This document shows, one piece after another, positions 1 to 7,893 of a stretch of DNA of 64,000 bases (position 1 is its first letter; each line of letters starts with the position of its first letter). The translations under genes and the position numbers were made by a program. The notes beneath the pieces are model-generated. The model was not told the DNA's origin. It saw nothing but the letters and a program-made list of their open reading frames with translations, and did no database searches. The DNA comes from Oceanobacillus jeddahensis (GTDB taxonomy: Bacteria; Bacillota; Bacilli; Bacillales; Amphibacillaceae), in the NCBI RefSeq assembly GCF_000750635.1, contig NZ_CCDM010000001.1:310001-374000 (forward strand). Reading direction: 5' to 3'.

Positions 1-841
1 CAGGACCTCTACTTTGTTTGTCAGAGCCATGAAAATCAACGGAAATCGAGTCATCCATGATTTCTATTTTTGTTTTGATTAAGATGTTATCTTCTGTGAT
101 CCCATCGCCTTCTAAATAATCTTCAAACGTATAGACACCATTTTTAATTTCTTTTATTGCTGAACGCATGCGTCTGTCAGAGTAATCGATCAGCTCATGC
201 ATGCTTTCCCAAACATGTTCGATTGAGTATTTTTCAATTAAGTCAATGATTCTTTTTTCGGCAACGGTATTTGCTGCAAGCTGTGCATAGATATCACCTA
301 GCACTTCTTCACCTGTCCGTACATTTTTCTCCAAAAGCCTGATGACTTCTTCATCTAATTTGCCGTTTTTTCTTACACGAATAGCTGGCAGCCTCAGCCC
401 TTCATGAAATATTTCTGTTGCTTTTACAGACATACTTCCCGGAGCCATGCCGCCGACGTCTACGTGGTGTGCAATATTGGAAGCTAAGGCGACGAGCTGA
501 CTTTTATAAAAGATAGGGCTAATCATAAAAATGTCTGGTAAATGAGAGCCGCTAATATAAGGATCGTTAATTAAAATTGCATCGCCGGGTGATAGTTTGT
601 CCTCAGGGTACATTTTAAGAATTTCTTTCACAACGGAAGGCATTAACCCTAAATGCAAGGGAACATGCTCTGCTTGGGCAACGAGTTCTCCTTCTTTTGT
701 GTAAATAGCGGTTGAACAATCAACACGGTCTTTAATATTCGTGGATAATGCCGTTTTGATTAAAGTAACTCCCATTTCTTCCGCGATTGTGTAAAAAGAG
801 TTTTTCATAACTTCCAATGTGATGCCGTCAATCTTACTCAT
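1..841 (-). CDS. hyuB: Hydantoinase B / oxoprolinase subunit B, partial
   Basis: The minus-strand frame opens with ATG at 841 behind a GGGAGG ribosome site and stays open to the window edge, giving 280 codons without the C-terminal half. The protein begins MSKIDGITLEVMKNSFYTIA and contains INDPYISGSHLPDIFM near residues 89-104 and then ALASNIAHHVDVGGMAPGS, both typical of the hydantoinase B / N-methylhydantoinase family. With HyuA it would form an ATP-dependent cytoplasmic amidohydrolase opening hydantoin, oxoproline or similar lactam rings. It lies 38 bases downstream of hyuA in the same direction, so one operon is likely. The exact ring substrate cannot be told from sequence. Confidence 0.92.
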   Translation of the reverse strand, partial: MSKIDGITLEVMKNSFYTIAEEMGVTLIKTALSTNIKDRVDCSTAIYTKEGELVAQAEHVPLHLGLMPSVVKEILKMYPEDKLSPGDAILINDPYISGSHLPDIFMISPIFYKSQLVALASNIAHHVDVGGMAPGSMSVKATEIFHEGLRLPAIRVRKNGKLDEEVIRLLEKNVRTGEEVLGDIYAQLAANTVAEKRIIDLIEKYSIEHVWESMHELIDYSDRRMRSAIKEIKNGVYTFEDYLEGDGITEDNILIKTKIEIMDDSISVDFHGSDKQSRGP

Positions 842-879
842 TGTATAACCTCCCAAAGTTAAGCTTTTTGAACATCCTC

Positions 880-2925
880 TTAAAGATTTTCGATAATCAG
901 ATTTTTAAATTCATCCGTAGATGCTTTTTGATTTGGATGTATGACGATGGTAGAGTCCAATTGTTCAATGATCGCTGGACCAACTAATTCGTTATTTTGT
1001 AAAAGGCTGTCTCTGTCTACAATTTTGGTATCCATATATTGTCCATCAAAATATACTTTTCTAGATTTAAAAGTTATATCGTATTGAGAAGAATCGGACG
1101 AATTTGACTTATTTTCAGGTTTATCAATGATGCCGAAAGAAGTAACTCTAGCATTAACCGTTTCTAACGGTTGATCTTCTCTATTAAATCCATAAATTTT
1201 TTCGTGTGTATGATGAAAATTTTTCATTGCTTGTTCAATTGTTTCTTGGTCAATGGCATTTCCGTTTAAAGAAATATTTAAGTCATAAGCTTGATTTTTA
1301 TATTTCAAATCTAAGCTTAGGCGGAGTTGAATCTTTTCATCTGTAAAACCTTGTTTCTTGAGGTTTGCTTGTGCATTTTTTTGCAGTTTTTCAAAAACAG
1401 CATGAAGTTCAGCGACATTTAGTTGATCTGTACTGGAAATAAAGGACTGTACATCATCATGTCTAACATCCGCAATGAGCATACCTGATGCACAAGTAAT
1501 ACCTGGATTTGGCGGGATAATAATATTTTTACTGCCTAATTCTTTCGCAATATCACTGGCATGTAAAGGTCCTGCACCACCAAATGCAAGCAGGGAAAAA
1601 TCTCTTGTATCGTGTCCTTTTTCCACCGAAATAACTCGAATTCCCCTTACCATATTCGCGTTTACAACTTTTAAAATACCTTCTGCCGCTTTTTCTACAC
1701 TAATAGAGAGCGGATCTGCAATTTTTTCTTTCATAATTTTACGTGCGTTTTCAATGTCCATTTCCATGCGTCCGCCTAAAATAGCATCCGGATTAATCCG
1801 TCCTAAAATGGCGTTAGCATCACTGACAGTAGGTTCTGTCCCACCTTTCCCATAACATACAGGTCCTGGAACTGCACCAGCGCTGTGTGGGCCAACACGT
1901 AATGCGCCTCCGCTGTCAATCCAGGCAATACTTCCTCCTCCTGAACCAATGGTATGCATTTCCACCATAGGAACATTGATAGGGAAATCGTCAATTTTAC
2001 TATTTGTCGTGTATTGCGGAATCCCGTTTTCGATTAATGCTGTATCTAAGCTGGTACCACCCATATCGATGGTGATTAAGTTTTGTAATCCAGTTTGTTT
2101 CGCTATATCGGTGCCGGCAATAACGCCTCCAGCAGGACCGGATAGTACGGTTCTTACAGGCATCTCAACTGCTGTATCTGTTGTGATAACACCACCATTG
2201 GATTGCATAATGTATAAATCACTGGAAATGTCTAACTCGGTCAGTGCATTTTCCAAGTCCCTTAAATATAATTTCATCTTAGGCATGACATAGCCGTTAA
2301 CGGTTGCTGTACTTGTTCTTTCGTACTCTTTTATTTCTGGCAGTATATCTGATGATAAGGTAATTGCAAGATTTGGATACGCTTGTAAAATGCGTTCCTT
2401 TACTTTTTTCTCATTCTCCGCATTTAAAAAAGAATTGATAAAACAAATAACTAAGGAGTCAACTTGGTTATCTGTAATTTGTTGTAAGATGGATTGAATA
2501 TCATTGTCTGTCACCTCTTTAACAATTTCTCCACTTGCATTTATTCTTTCATCAATCTCCCATCTTAAATTTCGTTGTATTAAAGGCTTTGATCTTCTCG
2601 CTCTAAATTCATACAGCTTGGGCCGAGTCTGTCTGCCTATTTCAATAACATCTTTAAATCCTTTGGTTGTGATAAGTGCTGTTTTTGCTCCTTTTTTCTC
2701 TAATAGGGTGTTTGTAGCAACAGTAGACCCATGAATAAAAAACGAAAGATCTTTACTATTAATTTTATTTTCAGAAATAATTTGCTTCACACCATTCATC
2801 ACACCAATAGAACTATTATCTGGAGTTGAAGGAACTTTAGTTATAAAAGTTTCCCCAGTCTGTTCAGATACTAATGCGACATCTGTAAAAGTGCCTCCTG
2901 TATCAACACCAAGTCTATATTGCAT
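880..2925 (-). CDS. hyuA: Hydantoinase A / oxoprolinase subunit A
   Basis: This 681-residue protein starts MQYRLGVDTGGTFTD; the DTGGTFTD phosphate-binding loop (residues 8-15) is the hallmark of the hydantoinase A / oxoprolinase family of the actin-like ATPase fold. A second glycine-rich stretch, IDMGGTSLD, and FGGAGPLHA follow in the usual order, and length is normal. I chose the ATG at 2925 because GGGAGGG lies 8 bases upstream; an in-frame TTG at 2940 precedes that ribosome site. It is the first gene of a minus-strand hyuA-hyuB operon. A promoter (2996-3023) and a cre site (2970-2984) lie upstream, so repression by preferred sugars is likely. The neighbouring RpiR regulator is the obvious specific regulator. 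Substrate is unknown. Confidence 0.92.
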   Translation of the reverse strand: MQYRLGVDTGGTFTDVALVSEQTGETFITKVPSTPDNSSIGVMNGVKQIISENKINSKDLSFFIHGSTVATNTLLEKKGAKTALITTKGFKDVIEIGRQTRPKLYEFRARRSKPLIQRNLRWEIDERINASGEIVKEVTDNDIQSILQQITDNQVDSLVICFINSFLNAENEKKVKERILQAYPNLAITLSSDILPEIKEYERTSTATVNGYVMPKMKLYLRDLENALTELDISSDLYIMQSNGGVITTDTAVEMPVRTVLSGPAGGVIAGTDIAKQTGLQNLITIDMGGTSLDTALIENGIPQYTTNSKIDDFPINVPMVEMHTIGSGGGSIAWIDSGGALRVGPHSAGAVPGPVCYGKGGTEPTVSDANAILGRINPDAILGGRMEMDIENARKIMKEKIADPLSISVEKAAEGILKVVNANMVRGIRVISVEKGHDTRDFSLLAFGGAGPLHASDIAKELGSKNIIIPPNPGITCASGMLIADVRHDDVQSFISSTDQLNVAELHAVFEKLQKNAQANLKKQGFTDEKIQLRLSLDLKYKNQAYDLNISLNGNAIDQETIEQAMKNFHHTHEKIYGFNREDQPLETVNARVTSFGIIDKPENKSNSSDSSQYDITFKSRKVYFDGQYMDTKIVDRDSLLQNNELVGPAIIEQLDSTIVIHPNQKASTDEFKNLIIENL

Positions 2926-2969
2926 AAAATACCCTCCCAATTATTGTAAACGTCATCAATTTTGAAAAA

Positions 2970-2984
2970 AGATAGCGTTTTCAT
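2970..2984 (-). promoter_or_regulatory. cre site (CcpA) upstream of hyuA
   Basis: On the minus strand the sequence ATGAAAACGCTATCT matches the cre consensus WTGNAANCGNWNNCW at every fixed position. It lies just downstream of the predicted hyuA -10 box, where bound CcpA-HPr(Ser-P) would block early transcription. Confidence 0.8.
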
Positions 2985-2995
2985 ATTTAAAAGAA

Positions 2996-3023
2996 AGTAT
3001 AGCATTCATTTTGGATAAATCAA
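2996..3023 (-). promoter_or_regulatory. Predicted sigma-A promoter of hyuAB
   Basis: On the minus strand TTGATT (3023-3018) and TATACT (3001-2996) are separated by 16 bases. The -35 box partly overlaps AAACCTTTT (plus strand 3022-3030), which resembles a half of the RpiR-type palindrome at 4049-4068. Confidence 0.55.
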
Positions 3024-3065
3024 ACCTTTTTTATTTAATTTTGGTATTAAAATTCCTAATCGAGC

Positions 3066-3099
3066 AAAAAGAATGGCATGAACATTGGTACATGCCATT
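3066..3099 (-). terminator. Rho-independent terminator of the rpiR-like gene
   Basis: AATGGCATG (3072-3080) and CATGCCATT (3091-3099) form a 9-bp stem with a 10-base loop. Read on the minus strand it is followed by CTTTTTG, so it ends the regulator transcript before the hyuAB promoter. Confidence 0.75.
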
Positions 3100-3127
3100 A
3101 AAATTAATATAAAAAAGTTTTTAATAA

Positions 3128-3982
3128 TTACGTTTTTGTTATATTTTGTTGAGCTAATAGTTGTCCAATTTCATCCAGTTTTGCAGCACTATCCTCGTTT
3201 ATAGTTATTCCTAATAAAACCGTTATGGTCTCAACCAAGGAAATAGCGGGAACTAGTGTATAATGGTCTTCCGATCGGAATAGAAATACCGTTACACTTG
3301 CATAAGGAATCATTGAATTTTCCTCACTATCCGTAATCAATACAATTTTCATCTTTTTTTCGGCACAGTATTTTGCAACATCATACGTCAGTTGCGTATA
3401 CGGAGATAATGCTACCAAAACAACGATCTCATCGTCGTTAAAATGATGCATTCGGTCAAAAATATAATGAGGTTCATAGCTTAGTTGATTGCATTTTGGA
3501 TAAAATTGATTAATTGAGTTTTCTAGATATAATGCAACCGACCGGGCAGATCTTAACCCAAATATATTGATTCTAGATGCATTTATCATGAGATCCACTG
3601 TAGCTAAAACACTTTGTACAAAATCATCATTCATTGTATAGCTTTGTAAAAAATTAATTTTATCCCAAGTTGTTTTTATAATTTCACTGCTTGATTTTTT
3701 ATTTTTTTTACTATCATTAAAATCCCACCACTTGGGTGTTTTTGAATCAATCACTGCTTTGTGTAAGTCTTTTTTGAAATCATTCAGCGTTTTATAGCCT
3801 AAGTTATTGATGGTTCGTAAAATAGTCGTCGTGCCGACATCTGCTTTAGAAGATAATTCGCCGATGGAGTCTAAACCAATCGTTCTGTAATGCTCAAGAA
3901 CAAATTCACAAAACTTTTTCTGCTTTTTGGGCAGACTTTCTTTTTGGTTTATAATTTTTTTTAAAACACTTTGTTTATCCAT
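3128..3982 (-). CDS. RpiR/MurR-family transcriptional regulator (HTH_6 + SIS)
   Basis: The 284-residue protein has the usual RpiR layout: an N-terminal helix-turn-helix of about 75 residues (IGELSSKADVGTTTILRTIN) and a C-terminal SIS sugar-phosphate-binding domain from about residue 125 (INIFGLRSARSVALYLEN, then VLVALSPYTQLTYDVA). The ATG at 3982 has AGGAGG about 9 bases upstream. It sits between hyuAB, which runs the same way, and the divergent cyclodeaminase-like gene. Two palindromes in the shared upstream region (4017-4068) are good operator candidates, so it probably controls both units and itself. The family can repress or activate; the effector is normally a phosphorylated sugar, which sits oddly with amino-acid-like enzymes here. 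Confidence 0.88.
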   Translation of the reverse strand: MDKQSVLKKIINQKESLPKKQKKFCEFVLEHYRTIGLDSIGELSSKADVGTTTILRTINNLGYKTLNDFKKDLHKAVIDSKTPKWWDFNDSKKNKKSSSEIIKTTWDKINFLQSYTMNDDFVQSVLATVDLMINASRINIFGLRSARSVALYLENSINQFYPKCNQLSYEPHYIFDRMHHFNDDEIVVLVALSPYTQLTYDVAKYCAEKKMKIVLITDSEENSMIPYASVTVFLFRSEDHYTLVPAISLVETITVLLGITINEDSAAKLDEIGQLLAQQNITKT

Positions 3983-4016
3983 TTAGAAGCCTCCTATGTA
4001 GTAATTGGTTTTTTTA

Positions 4017-4040
4017 AAAAAGGAATTATAGTTCCTTTTT
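4017..4040. promoter_or_regulatory. Palindrome, candidate RpiR operator 1
   Basis: AAAAAGGAA (4017-4025) and TTCCTTTTT (4032-4040) are perfect 9-bp arms around a 6-base spacer, 35-58 bases upstream of the regulator start and in the divergent intergenic region. Confidence 0.55.
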
Positions 4041-4048
4041 AAATAAAT

Positions 4049-4068
4049 AAAGGTTTACTTAAACCTTT
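4049..4068. promoter_or_regulatory. Palindrome, candidate RpiR operator 2
   Basis: AAAGGTTTA (4049-4057) and TAAACCTTT (4060-4068) are perfect 9-bp arms around CT. Related single copies AAGGTTTA (4156-4163) and AAACCTTTT (3022-3030) lie near the starts of the two flanking transcription units. Confidence 0.55.
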
Positions 4069-4119
4069 TTGAGTGATATATTATTACCTAATATTACAAG
4101 TAAAAGTTATTTATTTTTA

Positions 4120-4134
4120 TTGAAAGCGTTTTCT
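4120..4134 (+). promoter_or_regulatory. cre site (CcpA) upstream of the cyclodeaminase-like gene
   Basis: TTGAAAGCGTTTTCT matches WTGNAANCGNWNNCW at every fixed position and lies 58 bases upstream of the next ATG. Catabolite repression of this gene is therefore likely. Confidence 0.8.
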
Positions 4135-4191
4135 GTTTTGGTGTTGTAAGTTTATAAGGTTTATTATAACAAATATTGGGAGGGAATCTAT

Positions 4192-5319
4192 ATGTCTAGC
4201 AAGGTTGAATTATTATATCTTACAGAAGAAGAGATGATTGATGCGGGCGTACTGGATATGAAGGAATGTATTAACACCATTGAAAAGATGTTTAAGCTGA
4301 TGGGAAAAGGAGACTATCTCTTAGGTGGTCCAAACCGGAATGATCATGGATTAATGCTGTGGTTTAACAAGGAAGAACCTTTTGAAAATATGCCTAAAGC
4401 AGGGCCTGATAGGCGTTTTATGTCATTGATTTCTTATTTAGGCGGGGAGTTTGATGTGGTAGGGAACAAGTGGTACGGTTCAAACATAGAAAATCTAAAC
4501 AAAGGCCTACCTAGATCTATTCATACGTTTACCCTAAATGATAAAGATACAGGAGCACCTCTTTCTATAATGGCAGGTAATTTAGTAAGTTCTACCAGAA
4601 CAGGCGCAGTCCCGGCAGTATTCAGTAAATATCTGGCACGAAAGGAAGCTAAAGTGCTTGGTGCTGTAGGCGGCGGGGCTATTAACCAATCCTGCATTAC
4701 TGCTATTGCAACAACCATTGATTCCATTGATAAAATTGTTTTATATGATATCAATGTGGAAAAGGGAGAGCAAATTGCAAATCGTTTAAGTGAACAACTG
4801 CATGTAGATGTAGAAGTCGTAGATGATATAAATGCCTGCACAAATCAAGCGGATATTTTGACTGTTGCTACTTCCGGAAAAACAAAACCATTTATCAAAG
4901 AAGAACATATTAAAGAGGGAGCTCTCATTTTACTAACCGGTGCTGCTGAATTTGAAGAATCTACTTTAAGAAAGCATCGGATTGTATCGGATTTATGGTC
5001 GATGCATGAAAAATGGTTAGAGGATGGGTTAAGCCATCCAGAAGGCATATCCAGCATACTTGATTGGACCATGTCAGGTCAGCTGTTAAATCTTATTCAT
5101 ACCAAGCAATATGATAATAAAATAGATGATATTGGTGACATTATCATTGATAAGGAGAATGGTAGAACATCTGAAGACGAAACCATTATTTGTATGATGG
5201 GAGGGCTCCCGACCGAAGATCTAGCTTGGGGCTATCAAGTTTATCAGAACGCGCTTCAACGTAATATTGGAACGAAACTTCCTTTATGGAATGAATCTTA
5301 TTTGACTCGTGAGAGCTAG
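4192..5319 (+). CDS. Ornithine cyclodeaminase / mu-crystallin family protein (tyramine oxidase subunit B-like)
   Basis: The 375-residue protein carries a Rossmann NAD(P) segment around residues 158-190 (KVLGAVGGGAINQSC, then IDKIVLYDINVEKGEQIA) and NLVSSTRTGAVPAV, the substrate-side motif of the ornithine cyclodeaminase / mu-crystallin family. It is about 45 residues longer than ordinary ornithine cyclodeaminase, mainly near residues 40-100, as in proteins annotated as tyramine oxidase subunit B. GGGAGGG lies 8 bases before the ATG. It would reduce or deaminate an imine or amino acid in the cytoplasm. It is divergent from rpiR/hyuAB and is followed by a terminator, so it is monocistronic. A family member without ornithine cyclodeaminase activity is likely; the substrate is unknown. 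Confidence 0.78.
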   Translation: MSSKVELLYLTEEEMIDAGVLDMKECINTIEKMFKLMGKGDYLLGGPNRNDHGLMLWFNKEEPFENMPKAGPDRRFMSLISYLGGEFDVVGNKWYGSNIENLNKGLPRSIHTFTLNDKDTGAPLSIMAGNLVSSTRTGAVPAVFSKYLARKEAKVLGAVGGGAINQSCITAIATTIDSIDKIVLYDINVEKGEQIANRLSEQLHVDVEVVDDINACTNQADILTVATSGKTKPFIKEEHIKEGALILLTGAAEFEESTLRKHRIVSDLWSMHEKWLEDGLSHPEGISSILDWTMSGQLLNLIHTKQYDNKIDDIGDIIIDKENGRTSEDETIICMMGGLPTEDLAWGYQVYQNALQRNIGTKLPLWNESYLTRES

Positions 5320-5382
5320 GTTGTTTTATTATGAATTACTCTATTCAACTATAGTTGCAGAAATAAAAATGTATCAATACGT

Positions 5383-5432
5383 AAAAAAAAGTAAGTGATG
5401 ACAATCTTCAAGCTGTCACCACTTACTTTTTT
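5383..5432 (+). terminator. Rho-independent terminator
   Basis: A near-perfect stem, AAAAAAGTAAGTG...TGACA pairing with TGTCA...CACTTACTTTTTT around a short loop, ends in a T run. It closes the cyclodeaminase-like gene and is symmetric enough to work in both directions. Confidence 0.85.
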
Positions 5433-5489
5433 ATAACCTGATTATATTTATTTTCAGCTAATGCTTAATGGTTCATATATAAATATACA

Positions 5490-5518
5490 TTGACTTCAGG
5501 AATGAGATATTATATAAT
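5490..5518 (+). promoter_or_regulatory. Sigma-A promoter of the TRAP/CitE/CaiB operon
   Basis: TTGACT (5490-5495) and TATAAT (5513-5518) are separated by 17 bases. A 17-bp palindrome starts 10 bases after the -10 box. Confidence 0.8.
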
Positions 5519-5528
5519 TCTGTCAACT

Positions 5529-5545
5529 AACTGGATAATCCAGTT
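5529..5545. promoter_or_regulatory. FadR-type palindromic operator
   Basis: AACTGGAT and ATCCAGTT form perfect 8-bp arms around a central A. Its length and CTGG-N-CCAG layout resemble the 17-bp operators of FadR-type GntR regulators. It sits at about +4 to +20 of the predicted transcript, a repressor position, and a FadR-type regulator is encoded at 7216-7890. Confidence 0.7.
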
Positions 5546-5563
5546 TACCAAAAGGGGGTTGGA

Positions 5564-6925
5564 TTGAAATTGGGGATTTCTATATGGGCACTGTTGGTTT
5601 ACATTTTAATCATTATAGCTTGGGTAGTAATTGTTAAAAGAAACATAGGGGAAGCAATGATCTTAGGATATTTTGTTACCGCTTTATTTGGTGGAACAGA
5701 CGCTTTCAAGTTATTATGGGATGGTTTTATTTTTGGAGCGACTCATGAAGTACTCTTTGCGGCGATGTTTTTTGTATTAATGGCCTATCTAATTGAAAAA
5801 ACAAAGCTAATTAATAAGCTAATTAATATTTTAAATGCTATGGTGGGGAGGCTTCCGGGAGGGCCAGCTTATGTTGATACGATTGCATCAGCTATTTTCG
5901 GCATGATATCTGGTTCAGGGTCTGGTAATACAGCAACTGTAGGAGCTATTACAATACCTTGGATGAATAAAACTGGATGGAAGAAAGAAACATCAGCAAC
6001 AATAGCAGCAGGAAATGCTGGGATGGGAATATCTTTTCCTCCAAATAGTTCCATGTTCATCTTACTTGGGGCTGCACCTGTTAGCGCCTTAGTTACGGAA
6101 GGGAATTTGTATGTCGCTTTGTTTGTAGCAGGTATTTACACGTTAATATATCGACTTATCATTGTTTGGTGGTTTACGAAACGAGACAAGGTAAAAGCAA
6201 TTCCGAGTGAAAATTTGGATAGTTTTGTAATCGCATTCAAAAAAGGATGGCAGTCATTATTGATATTTATAGGGATTATCGTCCCAGTTCTTATTACAAT
6301 TGGTCCACTTTCGGAATCTTTAGCACAACTAAATCGAATTGGTGAGGATGCTATTGGTTCTATTTCTATTATAATTTGGGTGCCGGTTTTAATCAGTATC
6401 ATAACTATTCTTGTTAGCTGGGACACGATTCCCAAAACATTTGGAGAATGGTTTTCATTTCTTGAAGGATCTACCAAGAGTTTTAGTGTGATTGGGGTTA
6501 TCTTGCTTTTTTCATTTTCTGCAAGCGAAATTTTAAAGCAGCTTCAATTACCAGAAGAACTAGGCGTTTTAATGAGTTCAATGGATTTAGGACCTTGGGT
6601 TGTGGCACTACTTGTAGGGATTTTAATCATTATTGTGGCGACTCCACTTACGGCTACTGCAACGGTGACAGCTATAGGTACAGTGGCATTTAGTACACTT
6701 GTAGCAGCCGGTATTGATCCAGTAGTTGCTGCGGTAGCAATTTTAATATTCTCTTCTACAGAAGGAGCGTCTCCGCCAGGGGGAGCACCTATTTTCATTG
6801 CGAGTGGAATAGCACGTGCAGATCCGATAAAAACGTTCGTTCCATTGATTTGCTATTATGTAATCCCGATAGGTTTACTGGGGTGGTTAGTTGCTACAGG
6901 ATTGCTACCAATAATGCTATTTTAG
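5564..6925 (+). CDS. TRAP-type (DctM-like) large permease, stand-alone
   Basis: The 453-residue protein is hydrophobic throughout, about 12 or more membrane segments. It carries the DctM-like core: LINKLINILNAMVGRLPGGP, IFGMISGSGSGNTATVGAI and IPWMNKTGW, then GISFPPNSSMFILLG, with a related second half (TPLTATATVTAIGT, SSTEGASPPGGAPIF). It starts with TTG at 5564, 8 bases after AAAGGGGG. TRAP permeases normally work with a secreted DctP and a DctQ; neither is present here. Only a 72-residue two-helix protein follows. Downstream CitE- and CaiB-like genes suggest the cargo is a small hydroxy- or dicarboxylic acid. Promoter and operator lie directly upstream. A Na+-driven single-component carrier of the same superfamily is the alternative. 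Confidence 0.8.
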   Translation: MKLGISIWALLVYILIIIAWVVIVKRNIGEAMILGYFVTALFGGTDAFKLLWDGFIFGATHEVLFAAMFFVLMAYLIEKTKLINKLINILNAMVGRLPGGPAYVDTIASAIFGMISGSGSGNTATVGAITIPWMNKTGWKKETSATIAAGNAGMGISFPPNSSMFILLGAAPVSALVTEGNLYVALFVAGIYTLIYRLIIVWWFTKRDKVKAIPSENLDSFVIAFKKGWQSLLIFIGIIVPVLITIGPLSESLAQLNRIGEDAIGSISIIIWVPVLISIITILVSWDTIPKTFGEWFSFLEGSTKSFSVIGVILLFSFSASEILKQLQLPEELGVLMSSMDLGPWVVALLVGILIIIVATPLTATATVTAIGTVAFSTLVAAGIDPVVAAVAILIFSSTEGASPPGGAPIFIASGIARADPIKTFVPLICYYVIPIGLLGWLVATGLLPIMLF

Positions 6926-6935
6926 GAGGAATATA

Positions 6936-7154
6936 ATGCAGAGAATCATAAAAAAATTGTTTATACTTAGTATCATTGGGTTTGCTATAGTTGGTTTTTT
7001 ATTAGTACTTGGACAAATAGCAGGTCTTGTTATTATGAATGGTACGATGATTATTAAAAGTAGTGAATACTTATCTACGATTGCTTATCTGTTAAGTGCA
7101 GTTGCAGCAATTTTAGGATTCATATTACATTATATGAAAGTTAAGGAAGAGTAA
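6936..7154 (+). CDS. Small two-helix membrane protein, possible transporter partner
   Basis: This 72-residue protein follows the permease by 10 bases and has AGGAGG 6 bases before its ATG. It has two hydrophobic segments (about residues 10-34 and 45-66), a basic N-terminus (MQRIIKKLF) and a charged tail (KVKEE). I recognise no family. Position suggests an accessory subunit replacing DctQ, but DctQ proteins normally have four helices and about 160 residues, so this is inference from context. Confidence 0.7.
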   Translation: MQRIIKKLFILSIIGFAIVGFLLVLGQIAGLVIMNGTMIIKSSEYLSTIAYLLSAVAAILGFILHYMKVKEE

Positions 7155-7177
7155 CAAGTTCTTCTATAGTTTTGCTA

Positions 7178-7216
7178 TAATTAAAGTATCTGATGCTTAG
7201 GGGGATACTTTAATTA
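7178..7216 (+). promoter_or_regulatory. 13-bp inverted repeat around the ribosome site of the gntR gene
   Basis: TAATTAAAGTATC (7178-7190) and GATACTTTAATTA (7204-7216) are perfect 13-bp arms. The 13-base loop (7191-7203) holds most of the Shine-Dalgarno sequence, and the first base of the ATG is the last base of the stem. It can act as an autoregulatory operator or as an mRNA hairpin affecting translation. Confidence 0.65.
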
Positions 7217-7890
7217 TGAAAATTGAATATAAAAGACTATATGAACAAGTTATTATGATCATAAAAAATAAAATAGATAATGGCGATTTTAACATTGGAG
7301 AAAAATTACCTTCTGAAAGAGAACTGGTAAAGGATCTGGGTGTATCTAGAGGAACCCTGCGAGATGCCTTTCGAGTGTTAGAATCACAAGGCATCATAGA
7401 GACAAAGCCAGGAGGGGGTAGAATTTTAAAGGAGCCTATTGAACAGCAATTAATTGTTGGTCAAAAGCTTGTCGACGAAATGAAAAGAGCTGCTATTCTT
7501 GAGTTAATTGAAGCTAGAGAAATTGTAGAAAAAGGAATCATTGATTTAGTTTGTAAAAATGCGAAAGATAGTGATCTAGAAGAATTGCAACAATTACTTG
7601 AAAAGTCGAAAGAAAATACTGTAGAAGCTGAACAAAATAATGATTTTATCTTCCATTATTCTTTAGCTAAATATAGTAATAATCAAGTGTTGATCCAATT
7701 TATGGAGTTAAATTTAAATATAATTAATGATGCTCGTGATTATAATTTTTCCAAGGATAATCATATTAAAGCTGCTCATCAGGAGCATATAGCTATCTTA
7801 ACTGCTTTATTAAATCGGGATGCAGAAGGAGCAAAAAAAGCGATGGAGGACCATTTTATAAACATAAAGAAACGAATGGGTGATAATTAA
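7216..7890 (+). CDS. GntR-family regulator, FadR/FCD subfamily
   Basis: The 224-residue protein has an N-terminal winged helix-turn-helix (residues about 8-72, with EKLPSERELVKDLGVSRGTL and VLESQGIIETKPGGGRIL) and an all-helical FCD ligand domain (about 90-215, starting LELIEAREIVEKGIIDLV, with late histidines in HQEHIAIL). It lies inside the operon it presumably controls: TRAP permease and membrane protein upstream, CitE and CaiB genes downstream. Ligands of the FCD class are usually small organic acids bound through a metal, which fits. The 17-bp palindrome at 5529-5545 and the inverted repeat over its own start are candidate binding sites. Most family members repress until the acid binds. 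Confidence 0.9.
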   Translation: MKIEYKRLYEQVIMIIKNKIDNGDFNIGEKLPSERELVKDLGVSRGTLRDAFRVLESQGIIETKPGGGRILKEPIEQQLIVGQKLVDEMKRAAILELIEAREIVEKGIIDLVCKNAKDSDLEELQQLLEKSKENTVEAEQNNDFIFHYSLAKYSNNQVLIQFMELNLNIINDARDYNFSKDNHIKAAHQEHIAILTALLNRDAEGAKKAMEDHFINIKKRMGDN

Positions 7891-7893
7891 AAC

